From NCBI GenBank assembly GCA_003427395.1, contig BFEA01000573.1, forward strand, positions 227,925-276,202: a stretch of 48,278 bases of DNA, read 5' to 3'. The position numbers and the translations under genes were made by a program. The notes below the pieces were generated by a model. The model saw nothing but the letters and a program-made list of their open reading frames with translations, was not told the origin of the DNA and searched no databases. Below, one piece after another: positions 32,987-44,520 of the stretch (positions within the stretch are counted from its first letter, which is position 1; every line of letters begins with the position of its first letter). This stretch comes from Chara braunii. Taxonomy: Eukaryota > Streptophyta > Charophyceae > Charales > Characeae.

Positions 32987-33078
32987 CCATTTGGATTTAC
33001 ACTCTAGTCTACATTTCAACAGTTCATGGACCAATGGACTAACTGTTGAAATGCAGACAGGAGTCTAAATCCAAATGG
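32987..33078. repeat. Foldback hairpin with 39-bp arms
   Basis: CCATTTGGATTTACACTC...TTTCAACAGTTC (32987-33025) pairs with TAACTGTTGAAATG...CTAAATCCAAATGG (33040-33078) with few mismatches. A further diverged copy of the right arm (GTTTAAATCCCAAGG) and two GCCGTTAGGCCAATG-type repeats follow to 33140. Confidence 0.8.
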
Positions 33079-33408
33079 TGTCGTTAGGCCAATGAACCAG
33101 AGTTTAAATCCCAAGGGCGCCGTTAGGCCAATGCACCAAAAGGAATAAAGAAAAAGAGGGAGGAAAAAAAAAAAACGGGATCAAGATTTTGAGAAACCAT
33201 GTATTTTGCGGTTTACACCAATATTAAGCGTCAGGTGGTGCAGTTGGAAGAGACATAGGATCTTAGTCCCCTGAAAATCGGAGCGGGCGCACATTATGAC
33301 GAGTAGCAGCTTCTATAGTAAGTTTTTTTTTCGTTTTTTTTTAGATCCGTTTTGTTTTTTTGAAAAGAAGCACCGTTTTCTTTGGGTAAGTGCCTTTGGA
33401 ACGGACGC

Positions 33409-33480
33409 TTGGTTGTTGTACTCCAGATGCACGAAAGACAAAAATCATGTCGATGTATCTTTCCATGTTCGAGGAGAGGG
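33409..33480. mobile_element. Relic of the GGCCTCGCTCCACT MITE core
   Basis: CAGATGCACGAAAGACAAAA, then ATGTCGATGTATCTTTCCAT and GTTC, match the core of MITE copy 2 (5229-5273) in the same orientation. Terminal repeats are no longer clear. Confidence 0.35.
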
Positions 33481-35304
33481 TCCATTCATAGGGGAAAGGA
33501 GCCGTTGCATCACCCGTTTTAAGACAACGAGTTACAATGATGTGGAAAGCGGTGTCGGTGCGAATACCCTTACAAGGGTATCCGCCCTGGTTTTTGCAAG
33601 CGACGGAAAATAGGTTTGGTTTAAAGTTTAAGCATTCCGCGCGAGGCGCGGTTGTGTCTGTGGCTTATGTTGGCCGGGTGGTTAACTAGAATAAAGAGTG
33701 TGTGGGCGCGCGGATTTTTTAGGCGCGCGTGATCTTTTATTTGTTGATGATTGAAGGGTCGGCGTGATCGCCAGCCAGAATTTTTTTCTTCTGATTAAAC
33801 ATGGATTAAAAAGATTACGTCTCGATGATTAATGGGCTTACCTGCGCAGTTTGTGCGGATCATTGAGGAGGAAGCTGACTCAGTTCTGGTGCCGGAAGCG
33901 TGAGGAGCATCGAGGGGTATAGTAGGGGGGCTTGTAGGCGGTCGACTTACGAATCCGGACAGGAGTGCCATTAAGGCGGTCGCAGGGATAAAAGAAGAAG
34001 GAAGTCTGCAGGAAAGAAGAATCCTATGCACCCATACAGTGGACAGATTGACTCCTTACAGCATACGACTGTATACTGGTAATTGAGCTTGTTGTGCACC
34101 ATGCGGAGTTGCAATATGGGCAACTAAGTTTGCTGAGCGCGTTGTGTTTTGCTGCAAACCACACAGCGCAGGGTTCACATACGGCGTAGGGAACCTATTG
34201 CATTTTGTATCGTGCTTCGCTATTGACCCCGAGGATGGGGAGGATTGTTATACGTGCTACGTTTGTTATATAAGTACTATGCCGTGAACGTAAGTGCGAG
34301 GTATGCATCCTACCCGAGTCACAGCGTTTTTATGCAGTACGGTGAGATTCTGATCAAAAGAGGGGGGGAGTGAGAAGGCATACTTACCTGCGGAACGGAA
34401 CAATGGAAGGCGTGCGGTGAGGACCGCAGTCCCCCTCCTTGACTGACATCACGGTTCGTTGTTGGACGAAGCCACGATAAGTCCGTAGCGAGGTGCGGAC
34501 TGGGCTGTTGACAGGGCACAGTTCACCCTGCTGAATGAAGTGGTTGAAAGAGGACTGTAAGTTGGTGAGCTTCAAGTTACCTGAGAACCTTGTGCCTTGA
34601 ATCAAGAGTTCTGCGGTAGACTGAGTTAGGGGAAGAGAGGTTTTTGGCTGCGAGTGGGAGTGTCGCCGGGTAATCAACAGTAGGCAGTTAGGTCTCAGAA
34701 GTTGACCAAGTTGTTATTGTTTGGCCATCATTGAGGGGCCCTCAGGCGAGTCAAGGAATTAAGGCCCTCTCCTGCGAGTCTGAGTGCACCTCTCTTGTAT
34801 CTGAGAGACTCAAATCTATCTCCTTCTGTCCTTCTGACTCTAAGTCTAGTCCGTTGGTTCTGAGACGAAGGCGGCAGGCGGGATTGCAACCCGTAGGACC
34901 GCAGGGACACTCTGTGGGGAGTCATCCCACCGATTGCGGGAGCTCTGCCAGATCTCAGGAGGAGTTCTGGAGGCAGGGAACTGAAAGGTAACCATTGTTT
35001 CCCCTCTATAAACCCAAATCATAGCCCCTATCTGTACATCTTGCTATGTTTGACTGAGCATACTACATGTAATTTACTTTGACTTTGGGTTTGACTTCGG
35101 GATATAAATCAGACTTAAATAAACGAATGCATGCATAATCTCAGTTTCAGTTTTGTTGATTGTGTGAAAGCAGATTGTGAAAAGGGATTGCATCTGGGGG
35201 AAGGTTGGAAGGAGGGCGGTTTTGCATGAGGGTTGACTGGGTCGATTGAGGCCGGGAAGTCCCCATAAGTTTTGGGAGACCTAGTGTTGTGGAATTGCTT
35301 TGAG

Positions 35305-36040
35305 AATCAGACCATTCTATAAGTTTAGGTGGTCTGGTTGCTCTGACTTGTGAGGGTTAACTGTGATTGACTTTTCAGGAACCAAGCACATGCTGTAAGT
35401 TCAGATGGCTTGGTTGCCTTGTTTGCTTGGGCGTTCTCAGTTTCTTTGGTTCTGAACGAGGAAATCTGAGCCATTTTATAAGTTTAGGTGGTTCAACCTC
35501 TTCCTGCTTTTATTCTGAGGGAATAACTTTGGCAGAGAGTCAGGCTATTCCATAAGTTTGGGTGACTTCAACTCCATGCCACGTACAGATTGGATCAGAG
35601 AGGAACGAACCAGGCAGAGAATCAGACTGTTCTATAAGTTTAGGTAGTCTGGCCCAATGCCTCGCACATGTTGGAACCCGAAGGCTATAATTTGGCTATA
35701 TTTTATTACTATTCTTTCTACGAACAAGCCAGTCGGGCAGGGTCCCATAAGTTTGGGTGGTCTGACTATAGCTTATCACCAATTGAAGAGAGTATTAATT
35801 AAGAGTAAACTGATGGTAAGAAGGTGCAGGCTGGACCTCGAACCAAGTTGATCGGTTCAGTCATATGCTACCTTATAAGACTAAGTCCAGATAATTATAT
35901 AAAGTTGAGATACTTAAACAGTTCAGGGCGACTAGGGTATCCTAGTCACATGCCCAAGGAAGAGAGAAGTAGTTGTGCCCTCTGTTTGTGTATATCTTGG
36001 CTAAGTTAAACATGTCTCATAAGTTTGGGTGGCCTGACTT
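35305..36040 (+). repeat. Array of hairpins sharing an ATAAGTTTRGGT loop
   Basis: Seven sites carry ATAAGTTTRGGTGG or a close variant (ATA/GTA at 35319, 35395, 35478, 35552, 35634, 35747, 36019). The flanks are inverted repeats that differ between copies: AATCAGACCA/TGGTCTGGTT (10 bp, 35305-35339), AACCAAGC/GCTTGGTT (35380-35415), TGAGCCA/TGGTTCA (35467-35495), GAGTCA/TGACTT (35537-35568), TCAGACTG/TAGTCTGG (35622-35652), AGTCGGGC/GGTCTGACT-type (35731-35767), and a weak one at 36003-36040. A possible eighth lies at 35249-35282. The motif falls in all three frames, so it is not a coding repeat. Confidence 0.7.
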
Positions 36041-36417
36041 TATGCCTTACGTAAGCTGGGTATGAAGGGGCAATTCATGAAAGACTACGAACTATTGTTT
36101 GATAAGGTTGACTTGGGTTGGTGAGAGTACTTACCTTTGTGGTTTGGCATTGCATGTGGCTGAGTGAGATCACTACTTAGTCTGAGATTCAGTTTGACAG
36201 GTAGCTGCTTCAGAGGCTCGCCACGTGGTAGAGCGATAGGAGCTAGTTCAATTTCTGCATTTTTTAAGCTAAGTTTTTTTCACTTAGATCGAATCTCGCA
36301 TTTTTTTGATCTTTTATTATACTTGGCTTTGTATAAATTTTGGTAAGATACTTTCTCTACGGGAAGCGCTGCCGAAATTTCGGCAAATCCAAGGAGTTAG
36401 TCAACTTTTTGACTTTC

Positions 36418-37525
36418 AAAGTTCAACTTATCTAAATTTTATATTGCTTAGTAAAAATCTGGAAAGTCTCATTTTCTAAAGGGAGTGCTGCCCAAATTTT
36501 TGCTAATTCAGGGAGTTAGACAAAATTTGACTTTGGAAAGTTGAAGACTATTTCTGTTTCTATATTCGGGCTGATATAAATTTTGGAAAGACACTTTTCC
36601 TACAAGAAGCACTGCCGAAATTTTCTTAGTTTAAAGGAGTTAGATTATATTTTTGACAGGTGGCAATCCTCGAAAATTCACTCTGTATAGAGGAGATTCT
36701 GTCAGGGTCTACCTTTCTTTTGACACTTGCTTAGAGATAGACTTAGGCTTAGTTAATTAAGATGATTTGAGTGAGATCGTGATATGAGGATTATTCTCCA
36801 TGGACTTATAGATTTAACTTGGGGATTGGTCTGTCTTGTGTTAAAGGTCTTCTTGATCGATTGATTCATGATTTGGGCTAGATTCAACTTGATCCTACAA
36901 GAATCATCTTTTGTTATCATTGATAATAGGTCGGTTGCCGATTCGTCGGTTTACGATTCAACTTCAATCCCCAAAGTTCAACTTGTCTAAATTTTATATG
37001 GCTTAGTAAAAATCTGGGAAGTCTCATTTTTTAAAGGAGGTGCTGCCAAAAAGTTTGCTAATTCAGGGAGTTGGACAAAATTTGACTTTGGAAAGTTGAA
37101 GACTATTTTTGTTTCTATATTCGGGTTGATATAAATCTTGAAAATACACTTTTCCTACGGGAAGTGCTGCCGATTTTTTTTTAGTTTAAAGGAGTTAGAT
37201 TATATTTTTGACAGGTGACAATCCTGGAAAATTCACTCTGTATAGAGGCGATTCTATCAGGGTCTACCTTTCTTTTGACACTTGCTGAGAGATAGACTTA
37301 GGCTTAGTTAATTACGATGATTTGAGTGAGATCGTGATATGGGGATTATTCTTCATGGGCTTATAAATTTAGCTTATGGATTGGCTTGTCTTGTGTTACA
37401 TGTCTTCTTGATCAATTAATTCAGGATTTGGGCTAGATTCAGCTTGATCCTACAAGAATCATCTTTTTTTATCATTGATAACAGGTCGGTTGCCGATTTG
37501 TCGGTTTACGATTCAACTCCAATCC
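36418..37525 (+). repeat. 555-bp tandem duplication with inner sub-repeats
   Basis: Unit 1 (36418-36972) and unit 2 (36973-37525) are close copies from AAAGTTCAACTT to GATTCAACT.CAATCC. Each holds two sub-repeats of about 120 bp (..TGGAAAG.C.CATTTTC... then GTGCTGCC.AA.TTT); a further one at 36335-36417 precedes unit 1. The sub-repeats recur in reverse at 25820-26160. Confidence 0.88.
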
Positions 37526-38442
37526 ACTTTTGTCACTCAACCTAAAGGTTTTAGCCCTGTGGTTTGGAATGTTTCATTGTGTTTTTACCCGGACTTTATT
37601 GAATGGTCATTTAATTAAGGTACTGAGTATTTTATTGTTGGAAGGGTGCGCTAAGGTTGGGGTTTGTGTGGCTAAAGCAAGGGGTCTTAGCGCATAGAAT
37701 GGTTGAAGTTGACCCCGTGTAGTGCATGGACTTTGGTTGAATCTTTGATGTGATTGCAAGTACGTTTGGTGTGTCGGACTTTGGATTTGCCTGTCTGCGA
37801 TCAGATATATTTATATGGCTGACAGGAGTCTCACTGTGACTGTGAGAAGTGATCGTCCTATATTAATAACCCTCTCTCTCTATAAAAATACATATGTCTT
37901 GTACATATGTCTTGGGTGTTTTCGCGCGGCCTACTGTGACCGTGCGTAACGGTTAAACAGATTATGTTTTTGAGAGAAAAGGGAGATTCTCTTTTATCAT
38001 TTTGCTCTTTAGAATTTATAGTTGGACGTTGTAGTCCGTGGCAACCGTCAAAGTCAAACCCCTTGACTTTTCTCCAGACCCTAGATGATGCAGCTGGTCT
38101 CCAGGGCATTAAGAGGCAATTGCAACCACAGGTATGAACCTGTGTACCACCCACTCTCCGCAGGGTGCAGAAGAGGGTGTGGTCTTCAACCGCACTTGGC
38201 AGTTGTCCAACATCGAGAGATTAACCCTCAAGGTGAGTGTCAACCGACACTTGAGTGTCGAATGCGACCCTCAAGATTAACGAGGACCTCATGAGTATGG
38301 GTACTACATTGTACGCCATCATTGCGACCGCCTGCGTACGCTTGCATTGCGAGTCGATATGAGTTAGCCCTGCGCCCGCGCGGCTTTATACTAAGTCTCG
38401 CGTGCGAACCCTATTCGATTTCCGCATCGGAGAGTTATGGGA
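37526..38442. other. Non-coding stretch before the LTR element
   Basis: No gene is seen. Short frames only. This would be the 5' flank of the LTR element at 38443. Confidence 0.4.
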
Positions 38443-39007
38443 TGACTACTAAGGGACTAGGAGTATCGCAGCGTTGTTTGTTCAATGTCATTCTATATAT
38501 GTATATATATATGTACGTGAGTGGGTGTGTGTGTTTTTATGTTTATGTTGTTTAGAGTGGTGTGTGCGTGGTGTGTGGGATACGTCCTAGTCGACCGGCG
38601 ACGAGTCGTGCTTGGGACCTCAGCCCCCCAAGATGTCGGTTCGCGTGCGGGTCCGATAGAGGCGTAATACCGCGCGTACCCCCTATGCTACAGCGAACGA
38701 GAAACGCCATCGGCTTGTCCACCTCTGCGATTGCAGCTGATTAACTTTCGTACTGTGGACTGGTAGCTTGGCGGGGATACGCCCACCGAAGGGAGGTGAC
38801 AACTCCCGTAAGGTGGAGGTAAGTCGTGCCTCGTGTAGGCCCTATCCTGTCGTAGGGGCTCGCAAGAGGTATGGCTGGCGCACTCGGCCGAAGCGGCTTG
38901 CGGAAGCTCCATGTATATTCGCAACGAGGATTCGGACCAACTCCTGCGTGGCGCGGTCGGGAGGGTCTCGCGCTGCCCTGTGCGGTGCCTGACCGATGCG
39001 CCCGACA
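38443..39007 (+). mobile_element. 5' LTR of a short LTR retroelement
   Basis: About 565 bp matching 39889-40451 over its length (TAGTCGACCGGCGACGAGTC, TACCCCCTATGCTACAGCGA, GGGATACGCCCACCGAAGGG, TATCCTGTCGTAGGGGCTCG) with many scattered substitutions. It ends GATGCGCCCGACA two bases before a primer-binding site. The start is placed where similarity among copies fades and is uncertain by tens of bases. No 5-bp target duplication could be matched. Confidence 0.8.
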
Positions 39008-39888
39008 GGTGGCGCCGTTGTCGGGGATAACAGTTGCCTACCGTTGTCCCTGGTGGAACGACATCCGGGTATGGGAATGTGAAAAATAGGCAAAGTGGGA
39101 AGTTTTTCTTGGGTTTTTGTGGTTAATCGATTGATGGTATTGGATAGAGACCGAGTGAGGATTGATTGTGTGAGATGGTTATGGCTAGTGCAGTAACGAT
39201 GGCGCAAGGAGGATAGACGTTTTGACTATGCGATCACGTACTCTGACTAACATGGTAGTAGATGAAGTTGATACCCTCTTCTGACTTTAAAAGTTTATGA
39301 GTTTTGTGATGATGCCTTGTATGGTTGATATTGCTAGATGAGATGCGGTGGTATCAACATAGCTAAGTATGATGGTTGTGGGAGTTGGCCCTGCAAGGAA
39401 CCGATTATGGTCGGAATAATTATCTTAGTGGTCATGAGAGCAACTGGGTACCTTTGCATTAGAGTGAGGTTGAGGAGGTGTAAAGGGGCCTATTAAGTTG
39501 GAAGTCGCCGAGACACTTCAAGGAGGGTTGGGCTAAGTATGGACTAAGACCATGGAGTCTGGGTTCTAAGCGGTTGTTCGGCCTATATAGTCATGATAAT
39601 GTGAGGTCTGCCCCTCGTGATATGTTTGAACTAGGCATATAAGACAACAGATAGATGCAGGGAACACCATGCTATGACCTCAATAGAAGAGACTACGAGA
39701 CGTAGTAGGTCTGCATAGTAACCTCATTGCGAGAAAAATATTTGATCATATGGGCAGTCGAGATAGCAGTTAAAGTGTTAACACTTGGATTTTCTTGCCT
39801 ATTTTTAATAAGGCGGCGAGGTGTAGATGATGTTAGACCTTCGTTTGAATCTTTTCAGGTTTGGACCATCCACTTTGATCTATAGGTT
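39008..39888 (+). mobile_element. Internal region without coding capacity
   Basis: About 880 bp lie between the two LTRs. No frame resembles gag, protease, reverse transcriptase, RNase H or integrase. With both LTRs the element is about 2.0 kb, so it must depend on proteins from another element. No clear polypurine tract was identified before the 3' LTR. Confidence 0.65.
39010..39028 (+). promoter_or_regulatory. Primer-binding site matching tRNA-Asp
   Basis: TGGCGCCGTTGTCGGGGAT is complementary to the 3' end of plant tRNA-Asp (ends ATCCCCGGCAACGGCGCCA) except for one base. It sits two bases after the LTR end, where minus-strand DNA synthesis would be primed. Confidence 0.85.
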
Positions 39889-40451
39889 AGCTATTGAGGG
39901 ACTAGGAGCGTTGTCACGTTGTTTGTTCTGTGTTGTGCTGTATTTGTATATGTACGTTCGTGGGTGTGGGCGTTTTTATTTTTTATATTCTTTATAATTG
40001 GTGTGCTCGTGGCGTGTGGGATGCGTCCTAGTCGACCGACGACGAGTCTCGCTTGGGACTTCAGCCCCCCAAGATGCCGGTTCTCGTGCGGGTTCGATAG
40101 AGGCGTAATATTGCGCGTACCCCCTATGCTACAACGAACGAGAAACGCCCTCGGTTGGTCCTTCTCTGCGATTGCAACTGATCAGCTTTCGTACCGTGGA
40201 CTGGTAGCTCGGCGGGGATACGCCCACCGAAGGGAGGTGACAACTCCCGTAAGGTGGAGGTAAGTCGTGCCTCACGTAGGCTCTATCCTGTCGTAGGGGC
40301 TCGCGATAGGTATGGTTAGCGCACTCGGCCAGAGCGGCTTGCGGAAGCTCCACCATGTATATTCGTGGCGAAGGAACAGACCAACTTCTGCGTGACGCGA
40401 CCGGGAGGGTCCCGCGCTGTCCCGTGCGGTGCCGGACCGATGCGCTCGACA
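39889..40451 (+). mobile_element. 3' LTR of the short LTR retroelement
   Basis: About 563 bp, same orientation and length as the LTR at 38443, ending GATGCGCTCGACA. The visible divergence from the 5' LTR (substitutions about every ten bases in places) implies an old insertion or two different insertions. Confidence 0.78.
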
Positions 40452-41070
40452 ACGCCTTCAAAACTTACTTCAAAAATATTCAACAAACTCAATACAATTT
40501 ACAACAAATGTTTTCACATGAAATTTCATAACGATCCAAACTAAATAATCTTAAACAGTAGTTCATAAGCCTTCAATCATAGACATGCATCACTAAAACG
40601 GACAATCTCGAAATGAATGGGAGTCCCGAAAAATTGATTGATCGAAATATTCATCATTCTAATATAGTAATAAAATGTATGACTAAATAATTCTGCAAAA
40701 TAATATCAAAAGAAAGTCAACATTTCGTTGACAACATTTCAAAATAACTTCAAACAACAAATTTCATGACAAAATATACGATTAAAATATGAATGAAAAC
40801 AGTAATTCTCAACACAATAACTCAAATATCAAAACATAACAGAATACGACATAATTAATATCAATATATTATGAATTTAAACTCAATTGGATCGTTAAAA
40901 AATAATCCGAATAATTTTTAGAATAAAATCAACATATAACCCATAGAAATAAAATAATAAAAAATCAATCAATGATGATATAATAGTTAAAATTTAAAAT
41001 TAAGAATAAGATCAATTGAAAATAAAATACCCGAGTGTCGTTCCGCTAGGGACAACGGTAGTTTGTCGTT
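40452..41070 (-). mobile_element. AT-rich interior of a second, opposite LTR element
   Basis: This very AT-rich stretch lies downstream (in minus-strand sense) of the primer site at 41071. It contains no long frame. It is cut off by the 3' LTR of the plus-strand element, which suggests the plus element inserted into it. Confidence 0.45.
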
Positions 41071-41089
41071 ATCCCTGGCAACGGCGCCA
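41071..41089 (-). promoter_or_regulatory. Primer-binding site matching tRNA-Asp, minus strand
   Basis: The minus strand reads TGGCGCCGTTGCCAGGGAT, complementary to plant tRNA-Asp with one mismatch, two bases after the end of the LTR at 41092. Confidence 0.85.
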
Positions 41090-41091
41090 CC

Positions 41092-41605
41092 TGTCGAGCA
41101 CATCGGCTCCCGTCTTTTTTTGCAAAGGTCGGGAGTCTTCCCGACCATGTCACGCAGGAGTAAACAAAACAAAACTAAACAAGAGACAACTCAAGAATGA
41201 CGCCTAACTAATCCTGCGAGCCGCCATGACGGTCGTGGTCGCGTCGCTCCTTCGCCTCTCTAGCCGGGTACGCCAGCTGTACATCCTACAATCCCCTACA
41301 ACAGGATAGGTTCCCACGGGGCATAAACTTTTCTTCCCTAAGAGGCTGTCACCACCCTTAGGGGCGTATCCCTACTGAGTTACTGACCCACATGTGAAAA
41401 CTTTTGAATGCAATCACAAAGGTAGGTTAGTCGATGGCGTTTGCTCGTTCGCTGTAGTATAGATACGCTTGGTTAACGCTAAGCGAATCTAAACGTCGCC
41501 CGTTTCATACGGCGCTGATCTCCTAAGTACGAAGCGAACGTCGGTCGACTAGGACGGTCTCAACCAGTGTGAAACCTAACTCAATCCTAGTCCCTTAGAT
41601 ACACA
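41092..41605 (-). mobile_element. LTR of the second element, minus strand
   Basis: The reverse complement ends GCCGATGTGCTCGACA and contains CTAGTCGACCGACG, GGGATACGCCCCTAAGGGTG and TATCCTGTTGTAGGGG in the order of the LTRs at 38443 and 39889. It is closer to the LTR at 46085 (shared GAGATCAGCGCC and TTAACCAAGCGTA). Confidence 0.78.
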
Positions 41606-43121
41606 GTCAAACAAAATTTATAACAACTAAACCTAATTACAAAAAAAAGAGTTGACCGTAACTGATAAGAATGTACATCAGATTCAAAGTAATAACTGGG
41701 GGAGTTCAAATCATCATTTGATACATTCAACAACACAAGATTAAAAATAATCCGACCGCCTTAGGTCGAATATTACAAAACAATCATACAACCGCCAACA
41801 CGAAGTTGGCTATCGATAATAATATAGGCGCAACAGACAAGGTAGTCGGTTGCCTTAGTTTTGACTTGATGAGACACGTTGCCAAAGTCTTTCATTCCGG
41901 CCTACCATCGACCTAAGATTCGCCGCACATACCTGTCTTCATCCGTTTGCAGTCTTTTGGATGACAAGTTTCTTTGCGGATGATTCTTGATAAGGGGCAT
42001 TGCTTGAAGTGTTGCATGTCTCTCCCTCCAGGAAGTGGTCTGGGGTACTCCTCCTCCTCGTCCAAGCACAAGACCCGGATCTCAGAAGTCAGACTGTCTC
42101 CACCGAATCGGCAAAATAACCCCCCCGTAAAACGGTTCACTCTGGGTCGATAACAGGGTCGACTCCTAAGCAACGAACCCCTACCCCAGATTCTTCTTAC
42201 AGAGAAAACATATCCACCCCAAGTAGATTTCATTTGTTCTTTTCCCTCATAAGTTCAGGGTAACTTACACGAAAAGAATAAGAGGAGACATAAAATGAGA
42301 ATCATTTGGATAGATAGAGGTAGTCAAGGTCATTCGGGATAAAAAGGGTAAATCATAAGAAAAGACTAAGTCCATTTGACCTCATCTGCTTTATTTCAAT
42401 CGTATTCATTCTACAACACATACTGAACAATCTTTTTCAAAACAACGAGTCTTTTCAACAATCACGCAGGTAAAAGGTAGAAAAAATATAATTTTTTCAT
42501 CTTCCCCAAAATAGGCATAAATCAGCCTCCTTTGCAAGCATCCCTCTACCTACCTGTACACCAAGCCAAGCAACAAGTTTGGGAAAACCAAGCAAAAACC
42601 CATACCCAAAGTCAGACATGTACATTCACATGCATAACTCGCACAACTTTACTCTACATTTTCTTTCGAACATTCAAAACAACACAGTCAAGCAAAGTGT
42701 GGGTTCAAGCAGATGTGAAGGGAAATTTGAGTCAATCAACTGACCGACCTTGAGTGAAGTTTAAGAGATGGTCCACTCAAAGACGATATGGAATCACGCT
42801 CTTAGATAAGAAGGTTGTCGCAATGTACGGCTCACTCAAGAAAACCGTATAACTCTCGTCTTTAGATGAGAAACTATCACAACGAGATGTCAGCAAAGTG
42901 ATCCACACGACTCCCTTGTGACGACCGCCTGCCAAATTACTCCCTCAACACATATTCACTCCCAACAACTTGACAGTGCCTCAATGTCGTCGTCACTCGC
43001 CTCTAATGTCATCGCGTCACTGCGGCGTCACGCTCACGCCACTTCAAAACGCACTACCACTTTAGCGGCACCTTCCCTGCACCAATGCCCAGTCACCGCT
43101 TTATGTAGTCAGTGCAAAAAT
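41606..43121. other. Non-coding stretch, one unrecognised minus frame
   Basis: The 106-codon minus frame at 41913-42233 has a protein-like end (LDEEEEYPRPLPGGRDMQHF, then a Cys/Lys-rich tail with four Cys) but matches no family I know. The rest is AT-rich and without motifs. Confidence 0.3.
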
Positions 43122-43385
43122 ACGGTTGTCACCGCCGTGAAAAACCGACAGCACTTCCGCACCACTACCGTTAACCGGTGTCGCCGCCGCAAAAATCCGG
43201 CAGCACTTCCACACCACTGCCAAAAAAATTCACGGTTGCCGCCGTAAAAATTCGGCAGCGCTCCTGTGTCACTGCCAAAAACTCAAAGTTGCCGCCGAAA
43301 AAAATTCGGCAGCACTCCCTCAACACTGCCAAAAATACTCTGCTGCAGCCGTGCAAAACGGGCAGAGTCTCCCCTCCTCCGAACA
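43122..43385 (+). repeat. Degenerate tandem repeat, about 65-bp unit
   Basis: Four to five units each hold GCCGCCG-AAAAA-TTCGGCAGC and CACTGCCAAAAA. Within each unit GCCG and CGGC can pair. The translated Lys/Pro-rich frames are products of the repeat. Confidence 0.7.
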
Positions 43386-43890
43386 AAGTTAGCTGTCGCC
43401 ATTGCGTTGTGCAGGCCGCACCTTCCCTGCACTTCACCAAATGAAGTGGTGGCTATGGCAACCTCCACTTTCGCGCTCACTATAGTCCTCCACAATACTC
43501 CACATCTCACTCACTGCCTCTCAGCACTTCAGCAACATAATGTTGCTCTCCACTCCACATTCAGTCAGAATGTGGGCAACGCCTCAACTGAGTGAGGATG
43601 CTGCTGGCCATCCCTGCTTTTATAGTTGGGCTGGAGTGGTGGTCAGCCACTTGAGGCTCAACCAAAAAACGGGGTTGAGCCTGACCCTCGATATGAACTT
43701 CGATCGAGGGCTGAGAATCTTGATGTTCCACTAGGAACATCAAGCCCCAAGCTTTGGCAATGCACCGGTCGCCACTCTCGGCCAGGCGCAGCCTCGAAGT
43801 GTCTGTATACAGCCATTTACAGCCTGCTTGTTCAAAACGAACAGGCGCAGTCTTATCAGCCCCTAGAACCTCCTGGGGGCTGCACCTGTT

Positions 43891-43916
43891 CCGCGGCCGC
43901 GGCCACGTACGTGGCC
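43891..43916. repeat. Two overlapping perfect palindromes
   Basis: CCGCGGCCGCGG (43891-43902) and GGCCACGTACGTGGCC (43901-43916) are both exact palindromes sharing two bases. The second holds two ACGT cores of the kind bound by plant bZIP factors. Confidence 0.8.
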
Positions 43917-44288
43917 GTTACCCCTTCTTTTCTTTGTTTTCTTTATTTCTCTCCTTCTTTTCTTTTTACCCCTCTATGAGGGACCAGCCCATTGCTTAGC
44001 AACGAACAGGCGGCCCAGGGGTCACTTCGGTCATACTAAAGTCAAGATCAAGAGGGGGCTTTTGTTTTCACTGCCCAACGAGTGTCTGCACCCAGCCGCC
44101 AACAACGCTAGGTTCGGGCGCATTGTTCAGAGTTGCAGCCCGTTCTCAAAATGAACGGGTGCCACCTATTTCCGAAAGAAAAAAAAACAAAGGAAAACGG
44201 AAAATAAATAAATAAAATGAAGTAAAGAAACTTACCTTGAAAACTAACTGGCTGCCCGTTTCGCTACAGGGGATCATGGCCAGATAGG

Positions 44289-44438
<150 letters not shown>

Positions 44439-44520
44439 GCGCGACCGTTTGTGGGCAGAGAGCCCTTGTACTCAAGTACAAGGTTAAAAAACCCGCGTCC
44501 GGACGTGGCCGATTCATTAA

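Larger units (their letters stand above)
33553..37525 (+). mobile_element. Large non-coding element, plus copy
   Basis: It starts with the palindromic terminus TGTCGGTGCGAATACCCTTA (33553). In order: about 1.2 kb of unique DNA; the 260-bp block shared with the minus copy (34730-34990); a hairpin array (35305-36040); and a tandem duplication with sub-repeats (36335-37525). No reverse transcriptase, transposase or other protein is visible. It could be a large non-autonomous LTR element (LARD) whose second LTR is outside the recognised part. The right edge is arbitrary. Confidence 0.45.

Noticed and set aside
33236-33283. A further tRNA-like SINE head
   Set aside because: The A box TGGTGCAGTTGG is perfect, but the B-box position reads GAAAATCGGAG, and no body or tail could be defined.
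43178-43595. Lys/Pro-rich plus frames
   Set aside because: They follow the 65-bp tandem repeat and change frame between units.
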